NCBI GenBank assembly: GCA_903899015.1
Contig: CAIUHP010000106.1
Span: 1 to 54,555 of the forward strand
Direction of reading: 5' to 3'
Origin: an uncultured Armatimonadota bacterium
GTDB lineage: Bacteria > Armatimonadota > Fimbriimonadia > Fimbriimonadales > Fimbriimonadaceae
Length of the DNA stretch: 54,555 bases
Part shown: one piece after another, positions 44,267-53,676 of the stretch
Layout: each line of letters begins with the position of its first letter
How positions within the stretch are numbered: the stretch's first letter is position 1
The notes under the pieces: generated by a model
What the model was told of the DNA's origin: nothing
The model's input: the letters and a program-made list of their open reading frames with translations, nothing else
The model's database searches: none
Position numbers and translations under genes: made by a program

Positions 44267-45493
44267 ATGAATAAGATGCTTTCTTGGCGGGTGGGATGCC
44301 TGTCAGCCGTGCTGGTTGCCGTTGGTTGCGGTGGAAATAGTCCAGTATCCAATCTGAATCCGACTTCATCTCCCGTGCAATTTGGTGCGCAAGCGGGTCA
44401 GATCTACATTCCGGATACGTCCATCGCTCTCAAAGAGGATATCGGACTTCGCTCTCATACGAACCATATCATCTTCTTCCCCGAGGCAAAATCGTTCGCT
44501 GGGCCTAGCGGACTTTCTCCAGCTCAACTTCGATCGGCTTATGGCGTACCTGCAACCGGTGGTTCAGGAGTAATTGCAATCGTAGATGCCTATAACTACG
44601 CAACTGCCCTCAACGACTTTAATGTCTTCGCCACCCAATTTGGCCTGCCGAAGGAAACCTCCACAAACGTTACTGCATCCACAAACCAGGTTTTCCAGGT
44701 TGTCTACGCATCCGGTACCAAACCAACGAATAATGGAGGTTGGGCTCAGGAAATGGCCCTCGACATCGAATGGGCGCATGCAATGGCACCCAATGCCAAG
44801 ATTGTTCTTGTTGAAGCAGCGTCCAACAGTAACGCAAACTTGATCCAAGCTGAGAATGTCGCGAAGTCGCTGGCTGGCGTCAAGCAAGTGTCAAACAGCT
44901 GGGGCGGCACCGAATCCGCTAGTCTCTACACAAGCTACGACAGCGTCTTTGTTCAACCAAACGTAGTCTTCTTCGCATCAGGCGGAGATACAGGCGGACA
45001 GCGCAACTGGCCCGCACTCTCTTCCAATGTGGTAGCCGTAGGTGGAACCACGCTGAAGATGAGCGGCACAACATATCTTGGCGAAACTGCTTGGAGTGGC
45101 ACTGGTTGCGGCCCAAGCGCTTATGAGGCTCGACCAGCATTCCAGAGTGTTGTGCAAGGATTAGTCGGAACACACCGCGGTTCTGATGATATTTCTGCCA
45201 TTGCTGATCCCAACACTGGCGTTTCCGTTTACGACAGCACGGCCGTAAGAGGCGTCAGCGGATGGTTGGTCTTCGGCGGGACAAGTGTAGCGTGCCCTGT
45301 CGTTGCCGGAATCGCAAATAACTCGGGTGTCACCCACACGAGTTCACAGGATCAAAATGCAAAGTTCTATGCAAGCATTGGATCCTCGAGTTACCACGAC
45401 GTTCTTAGCGGAACGGCAGGTAGTTTCTCGTCAGGAACCGGTTGGGACTTCCCCACCGGTGTTGGAACACCGAACGGTCTTACGGGCTTCTAA
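44267..45493 (+). CDS. sedolisin-like (S53) exported serine-carboxyl peptidase
   Basis: A 408-aa probable lipoprotein (hydrophobic start ending in AVGC21). The catalytic domain has the sedolisin layout: Glu and Asp in GWAQEMALDIEWAHAMAP, the oxyanion Asp in FFASGGDTGGQ and the serine in FGGTSVACPVVAGI. A calcium-site-like C-terminus follows (YHDVLSGTAGS... DFPTGVGTPNG). S53 members often carry a long pro-domain; here only a short one is present. The ATG has a strong AGGGAGGAG six bases upstream. A terminator follows at 45506. Confidence 0.85.
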   Translation: MNKMLSWRVGCLSAVLVAVGCGGNSPVSNLNPTSSPVQFGAQAGQIYIPDTSIALKEDIGLRSHTNHIIFFPEAKSFAGPSGLSPAQLRSAYGVPATGGSGVIAIVDAYNYATALNDFNVFATQFGLPKETSTNVTASTNQVFQVVYASGTKPTNNGGWAQEMALDIEWAHAMAPNAKIVLVEAASNSNANLIQAENVAKSLAGVKQVSNSWGGTESASLYTSYDSVFVQPNVVFFASGGDTGGQRNWPALSSNVVAVGGTTLKMSGTTYLGETAWSGTGCGPSAYEARPAFQSVVQGLVGTHRGSDDISAIADPNTGVSVYDSTAVRGVSGWLVFGGTSVACPVVAGIANNSGVTHTSSQDQNAKFYASIGSSSYHDVLSGTAGSFSSGTGWDFPTGVGTPNGLTGF

Positions 45494-45505
45494 TTAAGCG
45501 ATTGA

Positions 45506-45539
45506 ACGGCCCTCAGCCAAGAAGGTTGGGGGCCGTTTT
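45506..45539 (+). terminator. intrinsic terminator after the sedolisin-like gene
   Basis: ACGGCCCTCAGCC and GGTTGGGGGCCGT form a GC-rich stem around a short AAGAA loop, followed by TTTT. Confidence 0.8.
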
Positions 45540-45540
45540 G

Positions 45541-45672
45541 CGTCTCTCAGAGGCAAGTTGCTTGCCCACTAGAATGTTTTGAAGCATCCTTTACGGCTGA
45601 TTACCCTACCGGAGACAGGGGTCACGCAAAGGTGGGACTAGAGATGTCAGACATGCAAAAGCACAATGAAAC
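45541..45672 (+). promoter_or_regulatory. structured leader of the 74-aa gene with GEMM-like piece
   Basis: Between the terminator and the small gene lies a 132-nt segment. It holds GGTCACGCAAAGG (c-di-GMP-I riboswitches contain GGTCACGCA and ACGCAAAG pieces), an ATGTC/GACAT hairpin and other short pairings. The full c-di-GMP consensus cannot be traced, so this is only a possible structured leader. Confidence 0.3.
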
Positions 45673-45897
45673 ATGCCCCTACAACATATTCTTGAGGAGT
45701 GTGTAGCAGTTCAGAGACACTTGCGCGAACCCGAATTGGACCTCGATTTCATTGTACGACACGCCGAAGCACTGATTCGGCACGCGCATTTAGCTCAAGA
45801 AGGAGCTTCCTATGTTTCCACTTCCGATAACGATCGGATGCGAATTCGAGAGGCTTTCCTTTCAAAGATTCAGTCAAAAGAAGTCGTCTCGAATTAA
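45673..45897 (+). CDS. small hypothetical protein
   Basis: A 74-aa soluble, helical protein with alternating charged and hydrophobic residues (LDFIVRHAEALIRHAHLA). It has no family I know. The ATG at 45673 has no ribosome site, but a 20-codon open frame starting at ATG 45644 (after GGTGGGACTAGAG) overlaps it and could couple translation. A perfect terminator at 45907 supports that something is transcribed here. Confidence 0.5.
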   Translation: MPLQHILEECVAVQRHLREPELDLDFIVRHAEALIRHAHLAQEGASYVSTSDNDRMRIREAFLSKIQSKEVVSN

Positions 45898-45906
45898 GAC
45901 TTTACC

Positions 45907-45944
45907 AAGCATCTAGAAGGCACCTCCTTCTAGATGCTTTTTTG
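45907..45944. terminator. strong intrinsic terminator
   Basis: AAGCATCTAGAAGG and CCTTCTAGATGCTT are exact complements around CACCT, followed by six T on the plus strand. It ends the small gene and may serve the convergent gene as well. Confidence 0.88.
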
Positions 45945-45948
45945 TGAT

Positions 45949-48507
45949 TCAGTCACGATCCATGGATTTCCACTGCGCCCCTTTGAATGCGGGGCGAGGC
46001 GTTTTTGCTCCTTTGATCGCGCCCCAAAGGATGTCGTTCAATTCAACATCCGAAGCCGAATTCTCACTTCGCTTTGCGATTAACTTGGCGCTATCCTTTG
46101 CGCGATAGGCTGTTTCTTCATTGATCTCACCAATAATGCTTTTTGCCGGCAAGATTGCATTGAAAGGCTCGTCATTTTGAGCACGCTTGTTAAATACGTT
46201 GATCGGTGACGCGACCGCATCGTACTGATTTAGCGGCTTGAGACCTAAGAGTAGTTCCATGGTCCGGATCATGCTGTCAGTGTTGTAGAACTGGCTGCTT
46301 GCAGTTGCTTTCTCGATCCAAGGGCTGATCACATAAGCGGGCGATCGATGGCAGTCCACGTGGTCAAATCCAGCTTGAGCATCGTCTTCTAATACGCAGA
46401 TCACTGTCCGCTTCCAGTAGGGGCTATGACTGATCGCATCCACAACTTGTCCAACTGCGTAGTCGTTGTCCGCAACCATCGCCCTTGGCGAATGTATGCC
46501 GGGACTTGTTCCGGCGGTGTGATCTCTCATGAGTCGCAACATCGTGAAACGAGGCATTGAGTTTGTCTTGACTTGTTGATTGAAATCACGCATCCAAACC
46601 GAAACTCGACTAGGATCTTTTTGCGATCCGTAGGTCGCCATTTGATTGGGCGCAGGCTTCAATCCATATTTCACCCAAGCGTCACTATCCGCATACGACG
46701 TATCAAACTGCAGAAAGTCCGTGTTGGTATGCCCCAACAATGCTTTTTTACTAGGAGTGTTGTTCTTCGCAAAAGGCGGTCCTGCTGCCGCTGTCTTGGG
46801 GGATTCATCGCCAGTAAGGAAGAATCCGTAATTTCGATAGGTCACGTTTTGCTTCAAGCACTGATCCCAAATGTATCCGTTTGGAGTTCGAGCGACGTCT
46901 TTCAGACCGTGGAGGTCAACAGGTACTCCTCCGTTTTCACCTTCGCTATCGTAGCTACCACCACGACCACTATAGTTGTAAACAACATTCCTCTCGACGT
47001 ACGGATTTGCCATGCCTTGGGTTGACCATGCCCAGCCATCGTACGAAACTTCCGCGCATACGTAGAAGTTGTCCAGCAATAGGAATCGGTTGGCCAGCGC
47101 GTGCTGATTCGGAGTGACTTTCTCTGGGAAGAGACAAATACTGGCATCTCCGTTGCCCCGCTTCACATCACCCAGAACCTGATCGTAGGTTCGGTTTTCC
47201 TTGATGATGTAGACCACGTGGTCAATTCCAGGATTCACAAATTGTTGGCGATTCGCTCGTTCGACGTTGCCAACTGCCAAGTTGTTTGAAAGGACGACCT
47301 TCGTGGAATTATCAAGGTTGCTCAATGCGCTTGGCAGATCAACAACGGATACTGTGCCTTCGAGAATGTTGGGATGATATTGGCCAAAACTTCGGACCGG
47401 TTTGTCGTTGGGATTCTTAGTTTGAGTTCCCTTGGCGTTCGAAACAAAAAGCCGTTGTTCGTTGCCAGAAACAACAACTGAAGTTGGTCCCCAACCAACC
47501 GGTATGAAGCCCTTTACTTTGCCATGAACAGCATCGACTACCGCAACCGCGTTGAGGTCGTACATCGCAACGAAGAGGGTCTTCTCGTCTTTCGAGAGAG
47601 CTAAACCTAGTGGAGACGTACCTGGAATACTGCCTAAATCGCCGATTCGAAGCAAGATGGTCTGAACGACACGATCCGTTTTCGTGTCAATCACACTCAC
47701 GGTATCCCCGCATGAATTGCTGACATAGACTTTTGACTGATCGGCATTGAGAACAAGCGAAGTTGAGTTTGCTCCGCACTTAATTTCAGTCGTCCTTTGA
47801 GTCTTAAGATCAATCGCAGAAACGGAGCCGTCTCGTTCGTTACTAACATAAAGCTTCCCTGCTTCTCCTAGTCTCTTCGCAAGTGCGATATCAAAGGGAT
47901 ATCCGCCAACCGGTATAGATGGATTATGGGTCCCGTTGTTGCCCAGAATTCCAACCACACTGGTCGTCTTGTTGTAATCATAGGTGTGATTGAAGACTGC
48001 ATAAGTGATGTCACCGTCTGGAGCAATACCGGCAACCATGTTCTTCGCAGCTGATTGCCCCTCCACGGTGGCTTTGATGTTGCCGACTTCTTTGAGAGTG
48101 CCAGAAGGCGAGATCGTATAAGTCGTCACAAGGTCTTGAGATCCTCGAGACACGTAAAGTAGGTTCTCACCGTTCTTCGAACCAAATGCTAGTCCAAAGT
48201 AGAGACCGTTAGGTTTATTTCGTGAAGTGACAAATTCTTTCTTGCTGAGCAATGCACCTGTCGTCGCGTCAATAACCGATAATTGCTCACGAAATCCACA
48301 GTTAGAAACGACGATAAATCTACCGTCGGGACTGAGCTTCATGTTGATCGGAAAACTCCCAACCTCAATTTGGTCGCCGGTTGGAGCAATGAATTTGCCC
48401 GTTACGAGTCGTTCAGAATGTGTTTGATTTCTAGTGGCAACAAAGGCAATGCCCATGGCAGTGCCAGCAACCAAGCCAAAGGCAATCGAGAACCTACCGA
48501 GTCTCAT
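45949..48507 (-). CDS. YncE-like beta-propeller fused to alkaline-phosphatase-like phosphoesterase
   Basis: An 852-aa exported bifunctional protein. After a signal/anchor segment (residues 5-25) the first ~430 residues are YncE/YVTN-type propeller repeats (KVYVSNSCGDTVSVIDTKTD, LFVAMYDLNAVAVVDAVHGK). The rest is an alkaline-phosphatase-superfamily phosphoesterase domain opening with VYIIKENRTYDQVLGDV and containing VLEDDAQAGFDHVDCHRSPAYV, the metal-ligand region. It acts outside the cytoplasm; substrate unknown. Similar two-domain proteins are common in environmental bacteria. Confidence 0.88.
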   Translation of the reverse strand: MRLGRFSIAFGLVAGTAMGIAFVATRNQTHSERLVTGKFIAPTGDQIEVGSFPINMKLSPDGRFIVVSNCGFREQLSVIDATTGALLSKKEFVTSRNKPNGLYFGLAFGSKNGENLLYVSRGSQDLVTTYTISPSGTLKEVGNIKATVEGQSAAKNMVAGIAPDGDITYAVFNHTYDYNKTTSVVGILGNNGTHNPSIPVGGYPFDIALAKRLGEAGKLYVSNERDGSVSAIDLKTQRTTEIKCGANSTSLVLNADQSKVYVSNSCGDTVSVIDTKTDRVVQTILLRIGDLGSIPGTSPLGLALSKDEKTLFVAMYDLNAVAVVDAVHGKVKGFIPVGWGPTSVVVSGNEQRLFVSNAKGTQTKNPNDKPVRSFGQYHPNILEGTVSVVDLPSALSNLDNSTKVVLSNNLAVGNVERANRQQFVNPGIDHVVYIIKENRTYDQVLGDVKRGNGDASICLFPEKVTPNQHALANRFLLLDNFYVCAEVSYDGWAWSTQGMANPYVERNVVYNYSGRGGSYDSEGENGGVPVDLHGLKDVARTPNGYIWDQCLKQNVTYRNYGFFLTGDESPKTAAAGPPFAKNNTPSKKALLGHTNTDFLQFDTSYADSDAWVKYGLKPAPNQMATYGSQKDPSRVSVWMRDFNQQVKTNSMPRFTMLRLMRDHTAGTSPGIHSPRAMVADNDYAVGQVVDAISHSPYWKRTVICVLEDDAQAGFDHVDCHRSPAYVISPWIEKATASSQFYNTDSMIRTMELLLGLKPLNQYDAVASPINVFNKRAQNDEPFNAILPAKSIIGEINEETAYRAKDSAKLIAKRSENSASDVELNDILWGAIKGAKTPRPAFKGAQWKSMDRD

Positions 48508-48616
48508 GGTGGAAGCCTACACTTTTTTCGATTGAGATGGAGTTAAGGAGACAGGAGAACCTTTTGAAAGTGATCTCATAATCATCGAGACAATTGCCCT
48601 GAAGTACACTTACGGC

Positions 48617-48832
48617 GTGGATCGACTGAACTCTGAAGGAATTCCACGCTATCAGTTGACCATTGCGCTCAAAGATCGGCGCCAGGTCTTCGAGGCCAGG
48701 AAGGTCAACACGTGCATGCTGTGCCGCCGCCGCGGAGTCAACAGCAGCGGCTTGTGTGACATTTGTTACTCGGGGCTAGACGGAGAAGAGTTGCGACTCG
48801 CTAGTCTTTGGCTTACCGGGGTCAATCCTTAA
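48617..48832 (+). CDS. small zinc-ribbon protein
   Basis: A 71-aa protein with a treble-clef-like zinc knuckle pair, CMLC and CDIC, separated by about ten residues (RRRGVNSSGL). The start is a GTG at 48617. The stop overlaps the next gene's start (TAATG), and that gene overlaps hisF, so three genes form one unit. Function unknown; the ribbon could bind nucleic acid or a protein partner. Confidence 0.6.
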   Translation: MDRLNSEGIPRYQLTIALKDRRQVFEARKVNTCMLCRRRGVNSSGLCDICYSGLDGEELRLASLWLTGVNP

Positions 48833-49665
48833 TGGCGGCCGCCTTCCTGTTTGCTTTTGCTTTTGGCCTCATCACGACTTACCTTTGGGTCACGCGGAGC
48901 CACCGAACGACTTATCTCGCGCTTGCTGAGTACTGGGTCTACTTACCAGGAGACAAGATGCCTAGCCAGGACGAGATGATGACCCTAATGGTTCGAGACA
49001 ACCCATACCATCGTCGAGGCGCTTCGCCTATCGGCCCCAGTGAGGGACTCCTTTTCTCCGATGTTCGGTTACACAGCGCTTTGGTGCTTCGGTCCAAGAA
49101 CCCACATGTATTTCGTCCCGACCAATTTGACGATCACATGCACCCTTCTGCCGAGATTCTTGACGCTCTCAAAGAGTCTAAATCTCTGTTGAAGATTCGC
49201 TACGTGAGTGAAATACCGCTCAAGGATAAACGGCACCTTCAATTTCTACTTCATGCGGCAGATTCCATGAGCGAACTCGGGCATGCGAAAGTCATTTTTG
49301 ACCTTAAGCAAGAGAAGCTGTTTACTCGCGAAGAACTACGCCAGATGTTGACTCGAAACTTCAATGTTACGGGCTGCGATCTCCACACTCAGGTCGTTTG
49401 GAAGCAATCTGGTCGTATCGGCAGAGCAGAAACGCGAGGACTCAACAAGATTGGACTAGATGAATGGCAATCAGTGGATCTTGAGCTTGACCAGCAAGTC
49501 ATCGCAACCCACGTATTTACAGAAGGAATTCGCTCAATCTGGGAAAGAGCCGAACTAAGCGACGGCATCGAAATCGATGCATTTGGAGATACGTTCCGGC
49601 TCCAATTTGAAAAAATGAAAGATAAGATGACGAAAGTAAAAATTCTGAGGGTGCAGGCACTGTGA
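48832..49665 (+). CDS. membrane-anchored hypothetical protein
   Basis: A 277-aa protein with one N-terminal helix ([19 protein letters not shown]), then a soluble domain of about 250 residues, rich in charged helices ([20 protein letters not shown]) with no motif I recognise. The ATG at 48832 overlaps the zinc-ribbon stop, and the stop overlaps the hisF GTG, so the genes are translationally coupled. No link to histidine synthesis is evident. Confidence 0.6.
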   Translation: MAAAFLFAFAFGLITTYLWVTRSHRTTYLALAEYWVYLPGDKMPSQDEMMTLMVRDNPYHRRGASPIGPSEGLLFSDVRLHSALVLRSKNPHVFRPDQFDDHMHPSAEILDALKESKSLLKIRYVSEIPLKDKRHLQFLLHAADSMSELGHAKVIFDLKQEKLFTREELRQMLTRNFNVTGCDLHTQVVWKQSGRIGRAETRGLNKIGLDEWQSVDLELDQQVIATHVFTEGIRSIWERAELSDGIEIDAFGDTFRLQFEKMKDKMTKVKILRVQAL

Positions 49666-50507
49666 GTTCGATCCGGCTCATCCCGTGCCTTGATATTAAA
49701 GACGGCAGAGTTGTTAAAGGTGTTAATTTTGTTGGGCTCCGCGATGCTGGCGATCCGGTTGAATTAGCCAAGTTCTATGACTCTGAAGGTGCCGATGAAC
49801 TCGTATTTCTAGATATCACCGCCTCTCATGAAGACCGCGCACCGGTGATTGCCCTTGCAGAACGCGTGGCCGAACAAGTGTTTATTCCATTCACCGTCGG
49901 GGGAGGCATTCGAACCGTCGATGATATTCGGGGCGCTCTGCTAGCAGGCGCCGACAAAGTCAGCCTCAACACTGCGGCTATTCAGCACCCAGAACTCATT
50001 TCCGAAGCGGCGCTCAAGTTTGGATCTCAATGTGTGGTTGTGGCGATTGACGCTCGTCAGGTGCGCCAAGCAGACGGCCTCATACCCAACGACATGATGA
50101 TCATGGATTCGGCTTCCGGCGTTATTGGAGCGAGTGCGGTGGGATTGCCCGAGAAACACTGGGAAGTATTCACCCATGGTGGGCGCAAGCCCGCGAACCT
50201 GGATGTTGTGGAATGGGCTTGTGAAGTCGCTCGCCTCGGTGCAGGAGAAATTCTCTTGACCAGCATGGACGGAGACGGCACTCAGGCGGGATACGATCTC
50301 GACCTGACCCGAGCCGTGAGTGAGGCGGTCTCAATCCCGGTTATTGCCAGTGGCGGCGCTGGCGAGCCTCAGCACCTGATTGACGCGGTTGAACTAGGAA
50401 AAGCGGATGCTGTCCTGTTAGCCAGTATTGTGCATGATGGAATCTATTCCATCAAACAGATAAAGCAGGCAATGGCCCATGCCGGTTTGCCCATGCGGTT
50501 GGTCTAA
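49662..50507 (+). CDS. hisF: imidazole glycerol phosphate synthase cyclase subunit HisF
   Basis: HisF makes IGP and AICAR in histidine synthesis with HisH glutaminase. The (beta/alpha)8 barrel keeps catalytic Asp11 (IPCLDIKDG) and Asp130 (VVVAIDA), [30 protein letters not shown] and [12 protein letters not shown]. The protein is 281 aa against the usual 250-258: an extra ~28 residues lie at 135-166, before the [11 protein letters not shown] segment. The start is a GTG at 49662 overlapping the upstream stop. No other his gene is next to it. Confidence 0.93.
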   Translation: MSSIRLIPCLDIKDGRVVKGVNFVGLRDAGDPVELAKFYDSEGADELVFLDITASHEDRAPVIALAERVAEQVFIPFTVGGGIRTVDDIRGALLAGADKVSLNTAAIQHPELISEAALKFGSQCVVVAIDARQVRQADGLIPNDMMIMDSASGVIGASAVGLPEKHWEVFTHGGRKPANLDVVEWACEVARLGAGEILLTSMDGDGTQAGYDLDLTRAVSEAVSIPVIASGGAGEPQHLIDAVELGKADAVLLASIVHDGIYSIKQIKQAMAHAGLPMRLV

Positions 50508-50564
50508 ACCTCCTCTCACGTTAACGGCATAACGCACGACATACCTGTTTCGCAATCGGAAGGC

Positions 50565-50714
50565 TGATTCTTCGCAGGCCGAATCAAGCCCCGACAAGTG
50601 AAACCGGAGCACAAACCACCTCCGGTCTGAACAAGAGCAAGGTTGGATTGTGTCCCGGTTTAATGACCGGTAATTTGAACCTCCTAGCCCCATACGACTA
50701 TCTGGACTAGGAGG
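50565..50714. other. run of four hairpins between convergent genes
   Basis: Within 150 nt lie TGATTC/GAATCA (50565-50586), ACCGGAG/CTCCGGT (50603-50626), CCGGT/ACCGG (50655-50670) and CCTCCTAG/CTAGGAGG (50680-50714). The last, read on the minus strand, can end the exported gene. The other three are unexplained and may be a small structured RNA or decayed repeats. No gene is present in 50508-50728. Confidence 0.4.
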
Positions 50715-50728
50715 ACAATTGCGAATCT

Positions 50729-52081
50729 CTAGAGTCCGCCGACCGTGATGTACTGAACCTGCTCGATTTTCTTACCGTTGAGAATCGCAGAGAACTTCAC
50801 CGGGAATGTTCCTGAGATGTTTGGAGGAAAGAAGAGGTCGAAGGTTTGTCGATCTTTGCCCCGATTGCCTTGGATGTTGATCTTGCGATCAGCACCATTG
50901 AGAACCTTGAGCGGATCAGGAACTGAAATCGAAACTTCTCCCTTTACCGATCGAGAAGAATTTGACTTTGCGTAGAACGAGAACCGAACCGAGCGGTCTA
51001 GGGGAGCAACCGCTAGGGCTTGTCTCGGTACCTCGAAATCAACCAAAGGTCCGATTCGGTACGAAGACTCCATAACAGCCGGAATGTTGTCGGCGGTCGA
51101 AAGGGTGCCCTTGAGAATCCGGTATCCGATGGACGTGCTTTCCGCAATCGCCGTCGAATAATCGACGTACGACCTTCCCTTCTCATCGAACTTTGGAAAA
51201 GGCACCATCATTTGGTTGGTGTCGTTTTTCGAAAAACCTTCCGAGTGCATCTCTAGGCGTTGAAGCTTCATCGAGTTGTTGCCGTTGTAGGTCAACCGAA
51301 GCTTGATACTCTCTCCTGGAATCGCCGCATGTCCGGCTCCTTCGGTATTGAACCAAAGACCATTCGGCAAAGCAGCGGATCGTTGAATTGCAAGGCTAAC
51401 GGGAGTTAAGACGCGAGGAAGATAAGCAGGCGATGGAGCGTCGGTGCTTTCGGGATCGTCAAGCCGAAGCATGAGCTTGGTTCCCGCTTCCGTTGGAAGC
51501 AGGCCAATTCCTGGGTCGCTGATACTTGCTTCGTATGTCGTTGTCGCTCCGTTGGTGATGACAGAAGCAAAGGAAGCCATCGTCATACCTGGCAAATCGA
51601 TCCATTTCGGACCTGAAATGCTTGTGTTGTCGACAACCCGACATGTCATCGTCACTTTTGAATTGGCATTGCTGAGACGAACTTCCAGGTTGTCTTTACC
51701 GATCAGCCAGCCGTTGCCTTTGAGATCAAAACTAGCAACCAAATCGTGGCCCGACGGCACCTGAGCAGCGAAATGTAGCTTGCCTGGTTCCCATTGGAAG
51801 TAACTCTTCATGTCTGAGGAAGTAGACAAAGCATCCCACTCTTCTTCGTCAATCGTTCCGTCAATTTTAGGGGTAAGTGCAAGACGGACCGGCTCGACTA
51901 TAGTGAAGGGAATCGTGTACGGTTGAGCGGCAGCACCAGCATCTGATTTTTGAGCCGGTGTTTGGATCGTACTTTGAGTAGCAGCGGTTTGCTTTGCGTT
52001 TGATTGAACACTTCGCAAAACGGTTTGGTGGGCAGAGGGGCCCTGCGCAACGATTAAGGCGACGAGAAGCTGTAAGGCCAT
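50729..52081 (-). CDS. exported hypothetical protein with CBM9-like domain
   Basis: A 450-aa protein with a signal peptide (MALQLLVALIVAQGPSA) and a low-complexity Gln/Thr/Ala linker to about residue 55. Residues ~60-210 resemble carbohydrate-binding module family 9: the opening TPKIDGTIDEEEWDALS and a long beta-sandwich. The rest is beta-rich, perhaps further Ig-like domains (TFPVKFSAILNGKKIEQVQY). No catalytic motif is visible. Its 3' hairpin lies at 50680-50714. Confidence 0.65.
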   Translation of the reverse strand: MALQLLVALIVAQGPSAHQTVLRSVQSNAKQTAATQSTIQTPAQKSDAGAAAQPYTIPFTIVEPVRLALTPKIDGTIDEEEWDALSTSSDMKSYFQWEPGKLHFAAQVPSGHDLVASFDLKGNGWLIGKDNLEVRLSNANSKVTMTCRVVDNTSISGPKWIDLPGMTMASFASVITNGATTTYEASISDPGIGLLPTEAGTKLMLRLDDPESTDAPSPAYLPRVLTPVSLAIQRSAALPNGLWFNTEGAGHAAIPGESIKLRLTYNGNNSMKLQRLEMHSEGFSKNDTNQMMVPFPKFDEKGRSYVDYSTAIAESTSIGYRILKGTLSTADNIPAVMESSYRIGPLVDFEVPRQALAVAPLDRSVRFSFYAKSNSSRSVKGEVSISVPDPLKVLNGADRKINIQGNRGKDRQTFDLFFPPNISGTFPVKFSAILNGKKIEQVQYITVGGL

Positions 52082-52175
52082 TACGCTAGAAAAGACGTTT
52101 GGGGCACTTGGTTCGCATCATCGAATTTCCCTTGCGCCCATGTAAATACCGCATCAACAATAGGTCTCAAATGCG

Positions 52176-52212
52176 AAAGGCTCGCTCCGCTAGTACTGCA
52201 GAGCGAGCCTTT
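52176..52212 (-). terminator. ftsZ terminator
   Basis: AAAGGCTCGCTC and GAGCGAGCCTTT are exact complements around a 13-nt loop, lying 21 bp after the ftsZ stop. The AAAG/CTTT ends supply a short T tract on the minus strand. Confidence 0.75.
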
Positions 52213-52233
52213 CAGGGGCGGTGAGCGTAAACC

Positions 52234-53484
52234 TTAGCCGCGCTGTCGATGCTCGCGGATAAATGCGGGAATGTCGAGATCGGACTCATCAAAGACTGCG
52301 CTTGTGTCAGGCTGTGGAGTTCGATTCGCCATGTTGATTCTCTCGCGTGCCGCTGCAATCACATCAGCAGTGGAAACAGTTGCCTGGGGAGGCGTAACGG
52401 GAGTCACGATATTGGCAGGCGTCGTGGGAGTTACTGGCGTAGTCGTTGCCGCAGGCTGAGAAGCTGGCATTCCTACTGAAAATGTGGCCTCGGCAGCCTT
52501 CTTTCCTTCTCTGGAGTAAGGATTAAAGCCGGTAGCCAAGACTGTGACACGGACCGTTCCATCCATTTCTGGGTCCACAACCGTACCGAAGAAGATGTTT
52601 GCTTCGTCGCCATCGCAAAGATTCTGGATGTACTGCATTGCCTCGTTGGCTTCTGCAAGGGTGAGATCTTCGGAACTTGTGACGTTGACAAGGAGCCCCT
52701 TCGCTCCGTGAATGGTTTGTTCGAGCAAAGTCGAGTTGGTCGCTGATCGAGCGGCTTGCAAGGCTCTTTGGTCGCCGACTCCGTAGCCAATACCCATCAG
52801 TGCAGGTCCGGCATTTGCCATTACAGCTCGAACGTCTGCAAAGTCAACGTTGATTTGACCGGGGATAGTGATGATGTCGGAGATACCTTGAACGCCTTGT
52901 CGCAGGACATCATCGGCAACTCGGAAAGCATCCACGAGGGTGGTCTTCTTCTCGACAACGCTTAGCAACTTGTCGTTGGGAATCGTAATAATGGTATCGA
53001 CTCGTCCCATCAAGGAAGTCACACCCTGTTCGGCGAGACGTGATCTTCGGGGTCCCTCAAAAGTGAAGGGTCGCGTTACGACGGCAACCGTCAAAGCGCC
53101 GATTTCTCGTGCAAGATCGGCAATGACAGGAGCAGCACCCGTACCTGTTCCGCCGCCCATACCAGCGGTGACAAAAACCATGTCTGCGCCTTCAAGCGCT
53201 TTTCGAATTTCTGCCTTTGATTCTTCAGCAGCTGACTTACCGATCTCAGGATCGCCGCCAGCGCCCAAGCCACGTGTTAGCGCCGCGCCAAGTTGGACTT
53301 TCTTTCCAGCAGTACTCAGGTCAAGCACTTGAATGTCCGTATTCATCGCAATGAATTCGACACCCTTGATGCCACTTTGGATCATTCGATGGACAGCGTT
53401 TGATCCGCCACCACCCACACCAATAACTTTAATTACTGCACTTTGTCCGTTCACGTCTAAGTTCCCACCCTTTTCTCGTTTCAC
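52234..53484 (-). CDS. ftsZ: cell division protein FtsZ
   Basis: FtsZ is the tubulin-like GTPase that builds the division ring. The 416-aa protein has [18 protein letters not shown], the tubulin signature [13 protein letters not shown], and TIPNDKLL. A disordered Pro/Thr-rich linker follows, then the conserved tail [15 protein letters not shown], which contacts FtsA, ZipA-like or SepF partners. It is a single gene here; ftsA and ftsQ are not adjacent upstream, where rimM is divergent. Confidence 0.95.
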   Translation of the reverse strand: MKREKGGNLDVNGQSAVIKVIGVGGGGSNAVHRMIQSGIKGVEFIAMNTDIQVLDLSTAGKKVQLGAALTRGLGAGGDPEIGKSAAEESKAEIRKALEGADMVFVTAGMGGGTGTGAAPVIADLAREIGALTVAVVTRPFTFEGPRRSRLAEQGVTSLMGRVDTIITIPNDKLLSVVEKKTTLVDAFRVADDVLRQGVQGISDIITIPGQINVDFADVRAVMANAGPALMGIGYGVGDQRALQAARSATNSTLLEQTIHGAKGLLVNVTSSEDLTLAEANEAMQYIQNLCDGDEANIFFGTVVDPEMDGTVRVTVLATGFNPYSREGKKAAEATFSVGMPASQPAATTTPVTPTTPANIVTPVTPPQATVSTADVIAAARERINMANRTPQPDTSAVFDESDLDIPAFIREHRQRG

Positions 53485-53676
53485 GATGAAGTCCTATTTT
53501 AGAATTACCAGGAAGGTTTTGGGTGCCGAAATCGAAGAAGATTGAGAGAATCACACAAAAACGTGCGACTTTTCGCAAGACAAGCCCGTCTTAAGACGCC
53601 CAGCCCCTGAAAACCAGTTATGTTTCTTGCAATTAGGATTCCGAACGCATCGATTGGTTGAAAGTACGGGAGGCTC
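53485..53676. promoter_or_regulatory. divergent ftsZ-rimM control region
   Basis: A 192-bp intergenic region between divergent ftsZ and rimM. It holds a perfect 12-bp palindrome CGTCTTAAGACG at 53587-53598, which could be a repressor or activator site for either gene. No certain -10/-35 pair was found. Confidence 0.35.
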
